A DNA stretch of 64,000 bases, from positions 4,152,490 through 4,216,489 of the forward strand of contig NC_060892.1 in assembly GCF_014805685.1 (NCBI RefSeq). The letters are read 5' to 3'. Position 1 is the first letter of the stretch, and the number at the start of each line of letters is the position of its first letter. The DNA is from Silurus meridionalis. Taxonomy: Eukaryota; Chordata; Actinopteri; Siluriformes; Siluridae. The notes under the pieces are model-generated. The model searched no databases, had not been told where the DNA came from, and saw only the letters and a program-made list of their open reading frames with translations. This document shows, in pieces, positions 1 through 10,711 of this stretch. A program made the translations under genes and the position numbers.

Positions 1-95
1 ACCTGTTCCAATTTTGGAGTGGAAGATCTTGAGTGGCCTGCCATAGAGCTCTGACCTTAACCCTATTAAACATCTTGGGATATAAATAAAAGTCT
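1..95 (+). mobile_element. Tc1-A element, left fragment (truncated by window start)
   Basis: The stretch with ggagtggaagatctt and tagagctctgacc is the transposase-derived core shared by all Tc1-A copies in this window. Read in frame it recalls the Tc1 motif around the third acidic catalytic residue (EDLEWPA-like, then N-P-I-E-like). Its continuation lies at 655-855, so the copy is split by the mariner-like relic between them. Confidence 0.7.
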
Positions 96-119
96 ATGCA
101 TGGTCTTTTCTTACACTCA

Positions 120-650
120 CATATAGGAAAGTTTCAAAAAGTTTGAGACTGGCTCTGTTTACAAAAAAGTACTTTATTTATCTATGTTTATACGCTATCA
201 GCTTTAAAATAGTCCCCTTGCACAGCAGTACAGCGCTCCCAGTGTTCCTGACACTTCTGGAATGTCTCCTGGACGTCTTCTTTTTGAAGGTTGTCAAACA
301 CCTTCTGCTGTATGCGCTGAATCTGGATCACTGGATGGTGCCAAAATGGTGAGCTTTGAGCTGGATCTTCACCTTTGGGAATTCCGCATGAGCAAAATCT
401 GCCGAGTAGGGTGGGTGCGGAAGTGCATCGCCGTATGTCAGACGTATGTCATGTCAAATGTCTCTGTGGCAGATTTGCCGTTTCACGTTTGCTCTTCGTT
501 CTCACTTGCTGTCCAAGATGAAATCGCAGACTTGGTAATGCATGTGGTCAGAATAGCACCAGTTACTGCCATTAGTCTCGAAACCTTTTGATACCACCTG
601 GTATTTCTCAAGATACTCTTGAACTTATATAAGAAGTGCTGGATGGAGAC
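120..650 (-). mobile_element. Mariner-like element relic inside a Tc1-A copy
   Basis: This block separates two halves of one Tc1-A copy. Its minus strand holds the C-terminal part of a mariner-type transposase (separate entry). One end lies near the gtttgagactggctct stretch at about 140-155. The other border, near 650, is approximate. I cannot see a clean pair of terminal inverted repeats, so the element is probably eroded or 5'-truncated. Confidence 0.6.
188..420 (-). pseudogene. Mariner transposase C-terminus, frameshifted
   Basis: On the minus strand one frame reads PPYSADFAHAEFPKVKIQLK. After a stop and a frame change another reads FDNLQKEDVQETFQKCQ and ends WERC..QGDYF..DSV before TAA. 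The P-Y-S-x-D signature, which includes the third catalytic Asp, followed by the W-x-R-C-x-x-x-Q-G-D-Y-F ending is the usual C-terminus of mariner transposases. The N-terminal DNA-binding part is not seen. The copy is dead: it has at least one frameshift and one stop. Confidence 0.75.
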
Positions 651-654
651 ACTC

Positions 655-855
655 TAGGACTACAATACATCAGGACCTGAATTTACTAGTGGATAAATGT
701 CCACAAATCTCAACAAAGACATTCCAAAATCAAGTGGAACATCTTCCCAGAAAAATGGAGGTTATTATAACAGCAAATAAGGACAAAGTTTTTGAATGGG
801 ATGTTCAAAAAGCACAAACTAATCTTATTCTGCAAATGTTTGTCTATGTAGTGTC
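655..855 (+). mobile_element. Tc1-A element, right fragment
   Basis: It contains the conserved 3' part of the Tc1-A family (ggaacatcttcccag, ggaggttattataacagca, gggatgttcaaaaagcac) and ends near tttgtctatgtagtgt, a decayed right inverted repeat. Together with 1-95 it forms one element in plus orientation. Confidence 0.75.
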
Positions 856-1009
856 GTTTATAACAATACGTTTCATGAAATCATTGACATCATGTAACTC
901 TAAAAGTGTTGCTTATATTAAGAACTCAGCAGGCAAATTAGGCTCATATGAGTGGAATAAAAAAACGTCAGGTTGTGATATTGGTAATAAATTCACATTA
1001 GAGTGTTAG

Positions 1010-1765
1010 GAGAATCTTGTGATGCTTCAATACCACGGATTAGTTTTCTGTAATGGTACGACCCCGAGCTATTTATTCCTCCTGCGCAGTGAAGAAAACT
1101 CTACGAACTGCGAGTCGAAAGTTTTTAACAGTAATAACGGCCAAAGTAATTGCTGACTAGTCTGCAAACCCTAGGGTTTAATAGAAGGATTAATGATGGA
1201 TAGATATATAAATATCAGCCCCTGCTTTTAATTACCCGTTCGCCGCAGCGAATATTATAGTTCTCATCTCGCAGGATTTCTTAGCCTCTATTGTCTCAGG
1301 CAGTAGCTGGATAAGGGAGGGAGGCCTGCTCATGCTGATGATACATATTTCTGTGTCATTCAGCAATAGCAAGCAATTCATCAACGTCACTGTATTATTA
1401 CAGCCATTATTCTGATGCGCCGGAGTCATTTCCGACAAGCGACGAACTGTTTATCTTTTCTACAGGCCTTTTATTTGACTGACCTGCCATACTCAATATA
1501 TTTTTAACTTTCAGTTGTGTCAGAAAAGAACTGCTATTTTGCTGGTGGTTACTGGATTTGACAGACTGTAATAATCCACACATGTCTAAAACCTAAGGAT
1601 AATGTTCCGAAATGGGAAACACTGTTAAATGTAAATCAACACAGGACGTGAAGAGCTCAGGGTGTAGGGCTTGGGCAGGAAATTTGTACATTGTTTTGGT
1701 TTTGTAGTTTTTTTTTCACAAAAGAAATGTGTGTAAAGCTGAGAATATCTTAGGTTAACTGTTGC
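1010..1765. other. Repeat-poor unique stretch; candidate regulatory sequence
   Basis: No transposon or LINE motif and no long open frame with recognisable protein is visible. From about 1040 to 1490 composition is balanced, with TAATTA and ATTAAT motifs of the kind bound by homeodomain proteins. That is weak evidence alone. The stretch differs from its AT-rich repetitive surroundings and is a candidate conserved noncoding element. Confidence 0.3.
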
Positions 1766-2205
1766 TTCCAGAATCAATTCAAATCAATTCAATTGAATTC
1801 ATTTCATTTTTATTTGTAGATCAATTTTAACAATGGACATTGTCTCAAAGCAGAGAGATAAAGGGGTTGTGAAAAGAAAGTATAAGTTTTTTACTTATAA
1901 TTGTAAGTTTATCCCTAATGATCAGGGAAAAACTCTTTGAGATGGTGTAAGGAAGAAACCTTGAAAGGAACCAGTCTCAAATAGAAAACCCATCCTCATC
2001 TGTGTTGCACCAAATGACTATTTATTACAGTTCCAATAATGTTAAGGTGTGCAGTGATAGGCACTTAAATGCAACCTGTAGTCCTGAGTCATTGCATTAG
2101 ACTGTTAATATTACAGGTTACTACTGTACAGTCCAAATCTATCTTCAGTTTTTTTTCGGAGTAACTGCATATATCTATTGAGTTGCTTAGTAGCTCCTTG
2201 TTCCA
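1766..2205 (-). mobile_element. L2-2 LINE 3' end, 5'-truncated
   Basis: Reading the plus strand left to right gives the reverse complement of an L2-type tail: a TTCAATTGAATTC-like tail, then aacaatggacattgtctc, then gggaaaaactctttgagatgg, gaaaccttgaaaggaacc and the further 3'-UTR blocks. The same ordered blocks follow the coding part in the L2 at 27.6-29.4 kb, which is why it is assigned to L2. It holds no coding sequence. Confidence 0.8.
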
Positions 2206-2214
2206 TAACCTCAA

Positions 2215-2490
2215 ATGACTGTATAAGACTGTGGAAAGGACATTATTCATAATCTTAGACTTTCAGTGCTCATGTTAGTTCTCACTCTCCAGTGTTCTGT
2301 ATTGTTTTAAAGACTATAATCACACTCTTGATATCACCCAAATGAGGATGGGTTCCCCTTTTGAGTCTGGTTTCTCTCAAGGTTTCTTCCTTGTAACCTC
2401 TAAGGAAGGTTCCTCGTAACCTTTTACAGTCACCATGGCTGCTCATTAGGTATAAATACACATCATGCACCTTAACTGTTAAATTCTGGA
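2215..2490 (+). mobile_element. L2-1 LINE 3' end, 5'-truncated
   Basis: The ordered blocks gactgtataagactgtgg, gttctcactctccagtgttc, gaggatgggttcccctttt and ctctcaaggtttcttcc match the 3' UTR of the L2 at 27.6-29.4 kb. It lies head to head with the minus-strand L2-2 fragment just before it. The terminal short-repeat tail is missing. Confidence 0.8.
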
Positions 2491-2562
2491 ATCATCACCA
2501 GCTGCACAGAATATCTCCAGTTGAATAGAAAAATCACAAAATGTGTCTCTTGACTTAGAATA

Positions 2563-2755
2563 GCAACAGGCGGTAGCTCAGTGGGTAAGTGTTGGACTGC
2601 TGTTCGTAAGTTTGTTCAAATCAAGAGTTTACATCCAAGCACCTCCAATCTGCACTGCTGGGCCCGTGAACAAGTCCCTTAGTCCTCAACTGTGGATAAT
2701 TTGATCATTGTAAGCTGCCCTGGATAAGGAAATCTGTCATATGCAACACATTTAA
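2563..2755 (+). mobile_element. tRNA-derived SINE
   Basis: The head ggcggtagctcagtggg resembles a pol III A box, and gtttgttcaaatcaag resembles a B box. Then come the family's body (ctgctgggcccgtgaacaag) and its tail (gccctggataaggaaatctg). The mutated boxes make transcription unlikely. It is not a tRNA gene, because no acceptor stem or CCA-type 3' end can be drawn. Confidence 0.75.
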
Positions 2756-3175
2756 ATAGGAGATATTGAAATGCCTCTTTTTTGTCAGTCTAATGCTTAT
2801 TAATTTGTATAGAAAATTTCAGCAGGGAACGTCAGAAAAGTCTTGTTTTGGTTTGTTTTTTTAGGTTAAGCCAGACCACAACTATGCATATTTAAAGTTA
2901 TATGCTACACATAAGTTTCAAGTCTCAGGTCTTATTTGTCATATGTATGCTTGAATGAGGCTACAGGCAAACTACAGCAAATATTACCATTGTACAATAT
3001 TGAACAATAAAAAGAAGAGGAAATAAGGTAAAAAGAAAATCATTAGAATCAAGAAAAAAAAATATTCTAACTTTTGGGATGAAATCAGGAAGATCCAAAG
3101 AGAAGAAAGGGACAGGAACAGTGGTCAGTGGTACCTTAAGAGCATGTTTAACTTGATGAAGCGAGAGAAGGGGTG
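2756..3175. other. Unassigned AT-rich stretch
   Basis: AT-rich, with short A runs near 3050. I see no coding potential and no family I can name. Confidence 0.3.
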
Positions 3176-3262
3176 AAGAGATTTTTGCTCATTAAGCTAC
3201 CAGGATGTTAGTAAAGTCAGATACTGATGTAGGTTAAGAAAGTCTGGGGTTCCATTCCAATT
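3176..3262 (-). mobile_element. Tc1-A fragment
   Basis: The run from gatttttgctcattaag through gatactgatgtaggtt to cattccaattatcatgac is the reverse complement of the Tc1-A middle region. Compare 10712-10935 and 33030-33562. Neither end is present. Confidence 0.65.
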
Positions 3263-3267
3263 ATCAT

Positions 3268-3690
3268 GACACCCTGCGTCTAGATAGAGTTCTCGTTAAT
3301 TAGAGGCCACTCTGTGCAGGTAAGAATGGTTCCACCTCAACAGCTTTAAGATTCCTGAAATTACTGAACAACTCCAGAACTTTGAGGATAGATTTGGACT
3401 GTAATTATATTAACAGTCTACTACAATGGCTCAGGACCACAGTTAGCATGAACAGTTTTGCTAGAATGAATTGACATTTTGTGCCACCTGGATGAGGATG
3501 AGTTCCCCTTTGAGTCTGGTTCCTCTCAAGGTTTCTTGAAGTTGCCACTGTATCACTCATTCAGGAAAACTTATTGGAAACAAATGTGTACATTCCAACT
3601 TTATAATCTCTATAACCTCCCAAAGCTGCTTTGGGACAATGTCCATTGTTAAAAGCTCTCAACAAATAAAACTGAAGTGAATTGAAAATC
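3268..3690 (+). mobile_element. L2-2 LINE 3' end, 5'-truncated
   Basis: Blocks in order: gaggccactctgtg, ggatagatttggactgtaa, gatgaggatgagttcccc, ctctcaaggtttctt and gctgctttgggacaatgtcc, ending in a gaagtgaattgaaaatc tail. This matches the other L2-2 tails in the window. The fragment lies between two Tc1-A pieces of opposite orientation. Confidence 0.8.
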
Positions 3691-3699
3691 TTCATAAGA

Positions 3700-3797
3700 C
3701 CATACACTCTAAAATCTAGTTAAGGAGTGGTGATTATTATAACAGCAAACAAATGCCCAAACAAATCTTGTCTACAAACTTTTGTCCATATATTGAA
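3700..3797 (+). mobile_element. Tc1-A right end
   Basis: It contains aaaatctagttaaggagtgg, attattataacagcaaac and the terminal acaaacttttgtccatata. Only the 3' end is present. Confidence 0.7.
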
Positions 3798-4117
3798 GTA
3801 TAATTGATAAGAGCGTGTTTTATGGACACACTGAATATAACTATAAAATGATAAGTGCTGTTCATTATTGTTTTTTATTTTATTTGATCTTTAACAGAAA
3901 TTCTTATTAAAATCAATGATCTCTTTTACAAGAGTGACCTGGCCAGGGTATAGCAGCCATGCAAAACTAAACATTAAAATACACACATTTAAACTTATTA
4001 ACACTTACACATACACCTGTTTAACATAGAGGTCTCTGAATAAAAACAATCATGTGCCTCATTTACCACAACCTTTATGATGCTTGTGAATGCATTAATT
4101 AACATAAATAAATTCAA
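3798..4117. other. Unassigned AT-rich stretch
   Basis: AT-rich, with no repeat family recognised and no coding potential. Confidence 0.3.
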
Positions 4118-4765
4118 ATACTTCTCTTCTTTTTCTTCTTCTTCTGGCTGCTCCCATTAGGGGTCGCCACAGCGCATCATCCGTCTCCATACCCCGCTGT
4201 CTTCTACATCTGCTTCTTTCACAAAACCACCTGCATGTCTTCCCTCACCACATTCATAAACCTCCTCCTTGGTCTTCCTCTTTTCCTCTTTCCTGGAGAC
4301 TCCATCCTTAGTATTCTCCTACTGATATACCCCATGTCCCTCCTCTGCACATGTCCAAACCATCTCAATCTCATCCCCCTCACCTTGTATATAAAACGTC
4401 CGACATGCGCTGTCCCTCTAATAAACCCGTTTCTAATCCTGTCCATCGTCGTCACTTCCAACGAAAACCTCAACATCTTCAGCTCTGCTACCTCCAGCTC
4501 CACCTCCTGTCTTTTAATCAATGCCACTGTCTCTAAACCATACATCATCTCAGTTCTCACCACAATCCTATAAACTTTCCCTTTCACTCTCACAGATACT
4601 CTTCTATCACAAATCACTCCTGCTATCACTCTTCTCCACCCACTCCACCCTGCCTGCACTCTTTTCTTCACTTCTCTAACACACTCTCCATTACTTTACA
4701 CTGTTGACCCCAGGTACCTGAACTCCTCCACCTTCTCCACCTCTTCTCCCTGCAACTGCCAATTG
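4118..4765 (-). mobile_element. RTE-like LINE 3' end with (GAA)n-type tail
   Basis: The minus strand carries the C-terminal part of a non-LTR retrotransposon ORF, then a short 3' UTR containing ggcgacccctaatggg, and ends in a GAAGAA-type tail (TTCTTC on the plus strand at 4118-4145). The 5' part is missing. The same 3' UTR recurs at 11231-11275. The clade is called RTE-like from the C-terminal motif and tail; this is inference. Confidence 0.75.
4219..4765 (-). pseudogene. LINE ORF2 C-terminus (RTE-like), one stop
   Basis: The frame reads from EFRYLGSTV, through a TAA stop, into VKKRVQAGWSGWRRVI. It continues through YGLETVALIKRQE and ELEVAELKMLRFSLEVT to LRWFGHVQRRD and GKRKRGRPRRR. These are the segments that follow the reverse transcriptase in RTE-like elements (F-x-Y-L-G-S, then L-R-W-x-G-H, then G-R-P basic run). 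From the M at 4671 onward 150 codons are open. The polymerase domain itself is absent, so the copy cannot function. Confidence 0.8.
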
Positions 4766-4821
4766 TTGGCAAATTGCGATCTTTTGAGTGAAATTAAACT
4801 CTTCGGGTTTTGATGGTATTG

Positions 4822-4944
4822 GAACTAGGAGCTTCATGAAGACATGCTTTACATTCGTTGGAGTGAAAGATCTTCTGCTCTAGAGATCTGATCTCAACGC
4901 CATTGAGCACATTTTTGGTGAATTGAAATGCCACCCAAGACCTC
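4822..4944 (+). mobile_element. Tc1-A element, left part (split by SINE)
   Basis: It contains gcttcatgaagacatgcttt, gttggagtgaaagatcttc and tagagatctgatctcaacgc, the Tc1-A core. It continues at 5221 after a SINE insertion. Confidence 0.75.
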
Positions 4945-5220
4945 CCCCAATTACAGTAAAACAGGGTAAAATGTACTTTTTACTTGTCACATGTACATTA
5001 TAGCACAGTGAAATTCGTTCTTTACATATTTCAGTGATGTTAGAAAGCTTGGGACAGAGCACAGGGTCAACCATGATTCAGCACCACTGGAGCGCAGAGG
5101 GTTAAGGGCCTTGCTCAAGGGCCCCAAGAGTGGTCGCTTGATGATACTGGAACTTGAATCCCCAGTCTTCCATTTAGTAACCCAGAGCATGAACAACTTA
5201 GCTTCCACTTCCCTGTACCT
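4945..5220 (-). mobile_element. tRNA-derived SINE inserted in Tc1-A
   Basis: The plus strand shows the reverse complement of the SINE: gggttaagggccttgctcaa, then cttgaatccccagtcttcc (B-box region), then the decayed head near 5200. An extended 3' part reads gtgaaattcgttctttac. Its borders coincide with the break in the surrounding Tc1-A copy, so it inserted later. Confidence 0.75.
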
Positions 5221-5402
5221 GGTTTTACTTACACCCTTGTGGCTGAATTAATCTCTACAAAGCTCCACATGTACACTCCAAAATCTCTTCCTGAAAGAGT
5301 GGAAGTTATTATAAAAGTAAATGGGGACTAAATTTGAAATGGGATTTTCAAAAAGCATCTCATGGACAGCTTTCCATGAACTTTTGTCAAAATAGTGTAT
5401 CT
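5221..5402 (+). mobile_element. Tc1-A element, right part
   Basis: It contains tgtggctgaattaatc, gagtggaagttattataa, gggattttcaaaaagcatc and the end cttttgtcaaaatagtgta. With 4822-4944 it forms one plus-oriented copy. Confidence 0.75.
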
Positions 5403-6594
5403 TTGTAGCATTAAAAACTAAAAATACTTAAAATCCTGTTTGCTAACTTGCTGGAATTAGCATTGTCACTTCTGAACAAAAATACATGCTCAGTCATTCA
5501 GAAATTATATTAGCTTATCTCATGCGTGTAAAACAGTCTTACATTGTTTGCATTATGAAAGTCTATATATTTGAGAATTATAAAAAAATTAAATTAATAA
5601 AAAAAAGGCTAGTCACTCCTCTGTCTCAGAAAATCTTATTTATTAAAAAGTATTTAAGTTTAAGTATTGTACATCTCAGAAATGGTTGATGAAAAACATT
5701 TTGGAAATAACAATAAGAAGGAAAAAACCCACTCATGCACATTTTCGCATTTATTTATTATTTGTTGAATTGGAGGATCGTTGGTAGAACAGTGCAGTCC
5801 AATGGCGGGAATTTGTTTTTGCATTTTGTCGGCTGTTCAGTGAACGCTATTGCATTTGTGGCTTCGATTGAGGACAAAGAATATCGTCAAGTAACACACA
5901 AACACACACACATATAAATATATACACACAAACACACACACATAAATGCCACAATCAGCTAGTGTCATAACTGTGCAAAAGCAGCTCTTTTCTTTCATCT
6001 TAAGCAAAATCGTTTTTTTCCCCAGACTGTTTTGTGCAAGAAACTGCATCCAAAAAAACAAAAAAACAAATCTGTTTTTCTTTTCCCCTTGAATTGCTCT
6101 TGTTGTCTGCACAGCGTGAGAGAAAAAGAAAAGTTTGCCTTCTCACTTTGTATAACAAAAAAGAAAGATGATTACAAGGGAAAATGTGTTTTTTTGGAGC
6201 CTCTGTCAATACAAACAGATCAATATTAGTGTGCTGTATTTGAATTTTTGATGTGTTGGCATTCAATACGGAGCAATAACACGTTAAAGTTTGATAAAAA
6301 AGAAAAATGTGATTTTAATTGCAAAACAGCTCATGTAACATATTAAAAATGAATATACTGAAATGATCTTGATTATTAGTCCTTCAGTCAGTTTGCTGGT
6401 TCGCTGATAAACATGCGATTTTGTGTGTGGCCTAGCTAGCTAGCTTAAAAAGGACACTTTTAGGAATATTATTGTAATCTTAGAAATCAATCAGCATGCT
6501 AAAAAAAAGAATACATAGACCAGACAGGTGGTATGAGTCCTCCTGACTTATTTTATATGAAAAAATATAAAAACAGTATATCCTGAGCAACTTT
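5403..6594. other. Unassigned AT-rich stretch with short CA repeat
   Basis: AT-rich, with an imperfect CA repeat at about 5897-5945. Open frames here are short, overlap on both strands and carry no recognisable domain. Confidence 0.3.
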
Positions 6595-6722
6595 ACCTAA
6601 TTTAAACAACTGAGCAGCTATGGAGTTAAGGGCCTTGCTCAGGCGGCTGTGTGACTGGGATTGACCTCATAACCTTCAGATTCAAAGACCAATGCCTTTA
6701 ACCACTAATCTACCACCTCCCC
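6595..6722 (-). mobile_element. tRNA-derived SINE fragment
   Basis: gagttaagggccttgctcag, then gggattgacctcataacctt and taaccactaatctaccacct, is the reverse complement of the SINE head and body. Confidence 0.7.
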
Positions 6723-6944
6723 ATTATAGATTAAACTACATATGAGTGAATGAGAACACATACAAAGAACATACAATAAAAAATGTTGTGTGTTAGCAAA
6801 TGTGTATAAGCAAGATGGAAGAAAGTTTATGGGAAAAGGAAGGTTTGAAATCAGAGTTCAGAGATTATACCATAGCACCCTTGGACACTTTACCAAGAGA
6901 ATACAATGTTTTTCAGAAACAAATCAACATCATCAGAGACAACA

Positions 6945-7220
6945 GTCACCCCCAGAACAGGCCGTGCATTTCACCCCTAGCCTTCATTGGTGTCCTACCT
7001 TAATCAATCCACCTAATGTCACCACGGCTGTAGGAACCATCAGTATTTTAGAGAAAGACAGTATAACATGAATTATAATATGAATGTCATTACTAAAGCA
7101 AGAAACCCAATGAAAACAATTCAACACGTCTCCTTTCACTGAAGCCACAGCTGCTCTGCCTGCAGACATCATTTCTAGCTGAAGCATAAATATTTACCTC
7201 ATAAAATTACTTTTTGACCT
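6945..7220 (+). repeat. R1 repeat, uninterrupted copy
   Basis: It shares cgtgcatttcacccctag, gtgtcctac, caattcaacacgtct, agccacagctgctctgcctg and cataaaattac with the split copy at 27445-27515 plus 29421-29665. Family unknown; no coding sequence seen. Confidence 0.6.
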
Positions 7221-7238
7221 TCCAATCAAAATATGTTT

Positions 7239-7239
<1 letters not shown>

Positions 7240-7288
<49 letters not shown>
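7240..7288. repeat. (CA)n microsatellite
   Basis: An uninterrupted AC dinucleotide run. Confidence 0.95.
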
Positions 7289-7292
<4 letters not shown>

Positions 7293-7299
7293 TGCAAAC

Positions 7300-7520
7300 A
7301 TTATACATGCACACACTTCTACTTCTTGCATTTGCACTATTCTAACTTTGTAAATTTGCCATATATGTCTTGTCTTTTATTCTGTGTGTTCTTTATCTAT
7401 CTCATAGGTTGCTTGGAGGATTTGCAGAGTAAGAATTTCTTTGTATGGTATAAGACTTTACACCATGTATTATTCTTTTTTTTGCACAAGTGACAATAAA
7501 CTCTTAAATCTTGAAATGCC
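7300..7520 (+). mobile_element. Retroposon-like 3' tail
   Basis: It ends in gtgacaataaactcttaaat, then cttgaaa. The pattern of an AATAAA-like signal and a short CTTGAA tail is typical of fish retroposon 3' ends. No diagnostic body was recognised. Confidence 0.4.
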
Positions 7521-8159
7521 AAAAGATACCTGTGTAGCACAAACAAATGTGTAGAGACAAAACAAATGACAAAATGAGAACGTTCTGGACACTTTTCTGG
7601 CAACAATCTTCAGAATCATACGTGTGCTGGTTTTCAGTGCAAAAATACAGATATATTTGTTAGCTGTGCTATAGAAACAAACACACAATCAAACCAACCA
7701 ACCAAGATTTAAATTAAACACCAAACATTGCCTCATTGTTTGCAAATGAAGTTTGTTTGTGTAAATGGGATTACATTCTTTTTTTTTTATTATTCTTTTT
7801 TATCTTAAAAAAGGGCACTTTTATAATGTTTTTTCATTAATTTACTTTAGAAGATTTTACTTTATAGGCCAAAATACATCCCAATGCAGGGGACTGGTTT
7901 ATAAAATAGGGTTATTTGAATTCAGAAACTGTTAAATTTGTATAGAAATAGGCATATGATGATATATCTGTGAAATACATCTTTAAACATAACAAATATT
8001 TCTTCGTTTTGAAAAAATGTGAATAAATGTCATGGCTTGAGATATTTTGTGGTGTCATTTTTACACAAGCAAAAATGATGTGCTTCTAGAAATGTTTTCG
8101 TCAGTCTCGAAATTTCATGGTTCACTTTTATTTAAATTCCAAAATTGGATTATCAAATA
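7521..8159. other. Unassigned AT-rich stretch
   Basis: AT-rich, with a T run at 7780-7790. I see nothing else I can assign. Confidence 0.3.
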
Positions 8160-9089
8160 CAAAAGCACCAATCCCGGATTAGGAATCTAGGAATCATGAC
8201 GTGCTCTGTTTTTAGTCTTAAATGATGTCAAATGCAGGTTGTACTGTCTTGATTAACGGACAAGCATTATTATCTGAAGTGCTCTCCTGCTGCGACTGAG
8301 ATACGTAATGCCCGAAGATACGTAATGTCCCTCTGTCCCTTTAGAGCTGAAGAATGTTCTCGAATTCTTTGGAGCCAGTCCATGTCCTGTCATAAGTGAA
8401 TGTCACGGCAGACGGATGCTGTGCTTTATGGGTACCTGGGATGAGAACAGCGTGGGGGAAGAGAATGAAAAAGGGGGATAAAACACCACATTAATCCACT
8501 AAAAGCCTTTTAGTGATATTGCCTTCCAACAGTGATCAGGTCCACTTCGAGTCTGCCTCTCCTCCCATCATGTAATACTGGCCGAAATTTAATTTACTGC
8601 AAGAGCTTTTCATTTTGTGAATGAAAATGAACCCCCCACTTCTATACAACCCTGACCCCCACCCCCTGTACACATCTTCATCCTATTTATAGAGCTGATT
8701 TTGGTGCCCCACTTCTATGCTGCTGTCTTTAAACAAACTTATTGAAGTGCAAGATGGCTAGGAGGACTCGAGCGCACACACCCACACTTGCTCTCAATCC
8801 TGGCTACAGTTTTTCTTTACAAGTCCTGTGCTGACTCATTAGGAATTACAGCAGGAGTCCCTTTGCAAAGAGATGAGAGGACAGTGTCTCATTCCAGCCA
8901 CTGATTCATGCCAGAATGACTTCACTGCCGCATTATTCGTCTTTTTTTGCGAATTCTTGTTAGGCAGCGTCCGGTAATAAGGAAGCCAGAAAGAAATTGG
9001 TGCATTCATTTAATAGGTTTTTATTTTTAAATGTTTTTCCTTTCAGTAGTTCAGTGGTTACAGGAAATTGAATCTATCTAAAAACAACA

Positions 9090-9090
<1 letters not shown>
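8160..9090. other. Repeat-poor unique stretch; candidate regulatory sequence
   Basis: No repeat family is visible across roughly 900 bp, and composition is less AT-rich than around it, especially 8380-8960. No exon-like open frame with recognisable domains. A candidate conserved noncoding block by exclusion only. Confidence 0.3.
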
Positions 9091-9092
<2 letters not shown>

Positions 9093-9141
<49 letters not shown>

Positions 9142-9144
9142 TTT
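9093..9144. repeat. (TA)n microsatellite with T run
   Basis: A TA run of about 40 bp followed by a T run. Confidence 0.95.
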
Positions 9145-9324
9145 GTCAAGATTATTGACTGGAACTATGTTTCCCATCTGCCATTGCACCTCATTGAAGC
9201 ACGTCACGTAATCATTTGCACACCAGAATCACATTCACAGCTCATTAGCACTTATATGTAGACCTTTCACAGCACTGGATGTTTCACGGTTGCCTTTCCA
9301 TGGCTGTTATTTGTTCATGGCCCT

Positions 9325-9425
9325 CACTATTCAATCTTTTATTTGTAGAGGGCTTTGAACAATGGACATTGTCCTAAAGCCGAGATAAAATGGTTATAAA
9401 GTTTTAATTTATAAGTTCAGTGCCT
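9325..9425 (-). mobile_element. L2-2 LINE terminal fragment
   Basis: attcaatcttttatttgtag, then aacaatggacattgtcc, is the reverse complement of the last ~100 bp of an L2-2 tail. Confidence 0.65.
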
Positions 9426-9692
9426 CTATGTTTATCCAAACAGTTATAATTATGTTTTTTTTATTGTTGTTTCCTTGTTTGCATGCTATTACAATGACCT
9501 TCAATTGCATCAGTCTTTATAACATGATCTTGAGACCCCAAAATTGATGCACCAGATTGTTTTATATTTGCTGTTTAGGAAACTCTGCTGAAATGGAACC
9601 ATCGGCTTTTAAAGCAACAGTGGAGGGAACTCTGGTCAGAGCTACAGTACCTGGGAATAGCTCAACCAATTGTATGTGCTTATTCTAGGATT

Positions 9693-10110
9693 AGGCCATG
9701 TCCATACTAATACATTTTTCGTTTAAAAACGTATATTTTTCTCTCTGTTTTGTCCTTCCGTTCACACCCAGACAGCGTTTTTAGTCGACACTCTCCAAAC
9801 ATTTAACACGCAATTTTTCAGTCGCAGTGTGGACTGTGAAAACAGAGGCTATCGAAAACGATGAGGCATTTTTAGTCATGTGCCTAATTCTGCCAAGATG
9901 GCGGATGATATTGCTGCAATGTTTTAAAGAGAAAATTTAAACAAAATAAACGACAGGTGGAACTGATGCAGGCCGAACGTTTTTTTCGTGCAGTACAGGG
10001 ACGTAAGCGTTTTCAGACGTTTCATTGTGGATGAGCGACTTTTGGGAAACGAGTGTGGACGCAAAGCGGTTTTATGCGGAAATGCCGTTTTTAAATGTAT
10101 CTATTATTAT
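9693..10110. mobile_element. Possible non-autonomous DNA transposon
   Basis: The left end has gtccatactaatacattttt, then cgtttaaaaacg. The right end read in reverse has catttaaaaacggcatt and gcgtccacactcgttt. These are related imperfect inverted ends around a more GC-rich centre with many CG dinucleotides. No transposase and no clear target duplication. Superfamily unknown. Confidence 0.4.
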
Positions 10111-10711
10111 AGATTTAGCATTATTTGCAGGAGGACTTTCTGACCAAACTGTAACCAGCAATGCAGAGGGCACCATTCCTCTGTTATTTTTATGACATAC
10201 TTGTGTTCAAAAAAATTTGCTGTTTGATTGAGATGCATTTACACCCCAACTAGAATTAGAGGACTCTAGTCTTGGACCCCTGTTCTGTCTTTATATGCCT
10301 TATTTAATTGCCTTGAATGATTGTTCCTCAGACTTATTGACATTTGCACTTGGACTTTTCTCTGGGTTGTGCATTGGTCTTATTAAATATTATCTTAGTC
10401 CGGAATGACAGTTGGTTAAATAAAATAAAAACATTTTTTGTGTTGGTTTCTGCGTGCACAAGTTTCCTTCTAGAAAAAAACGTTGGCACAATGCACAAAC
10501 AAAATAAAGGTTTGGCTTTGGCTTTCATTCAGATTGACATGAGCTAGCCTTAACTCTTTTAAGACTTGGTCTAGACTAGATATTGGCTAGACCTAGTCTT
10601 GATTTTAACGATGGCTTTACTGTGGTCCTGACCAGTACTGTTTTTAACTATTAAACTAATACCTACAGTAGCACATAATGCTATGTGTGTATACTAAATG
10701 GAAAAATAAAA
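10111..10711. other. Unassigned AT-rich stretch
   Basis: No repeat family or coding sequence recognised. Confidence 0.3.
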
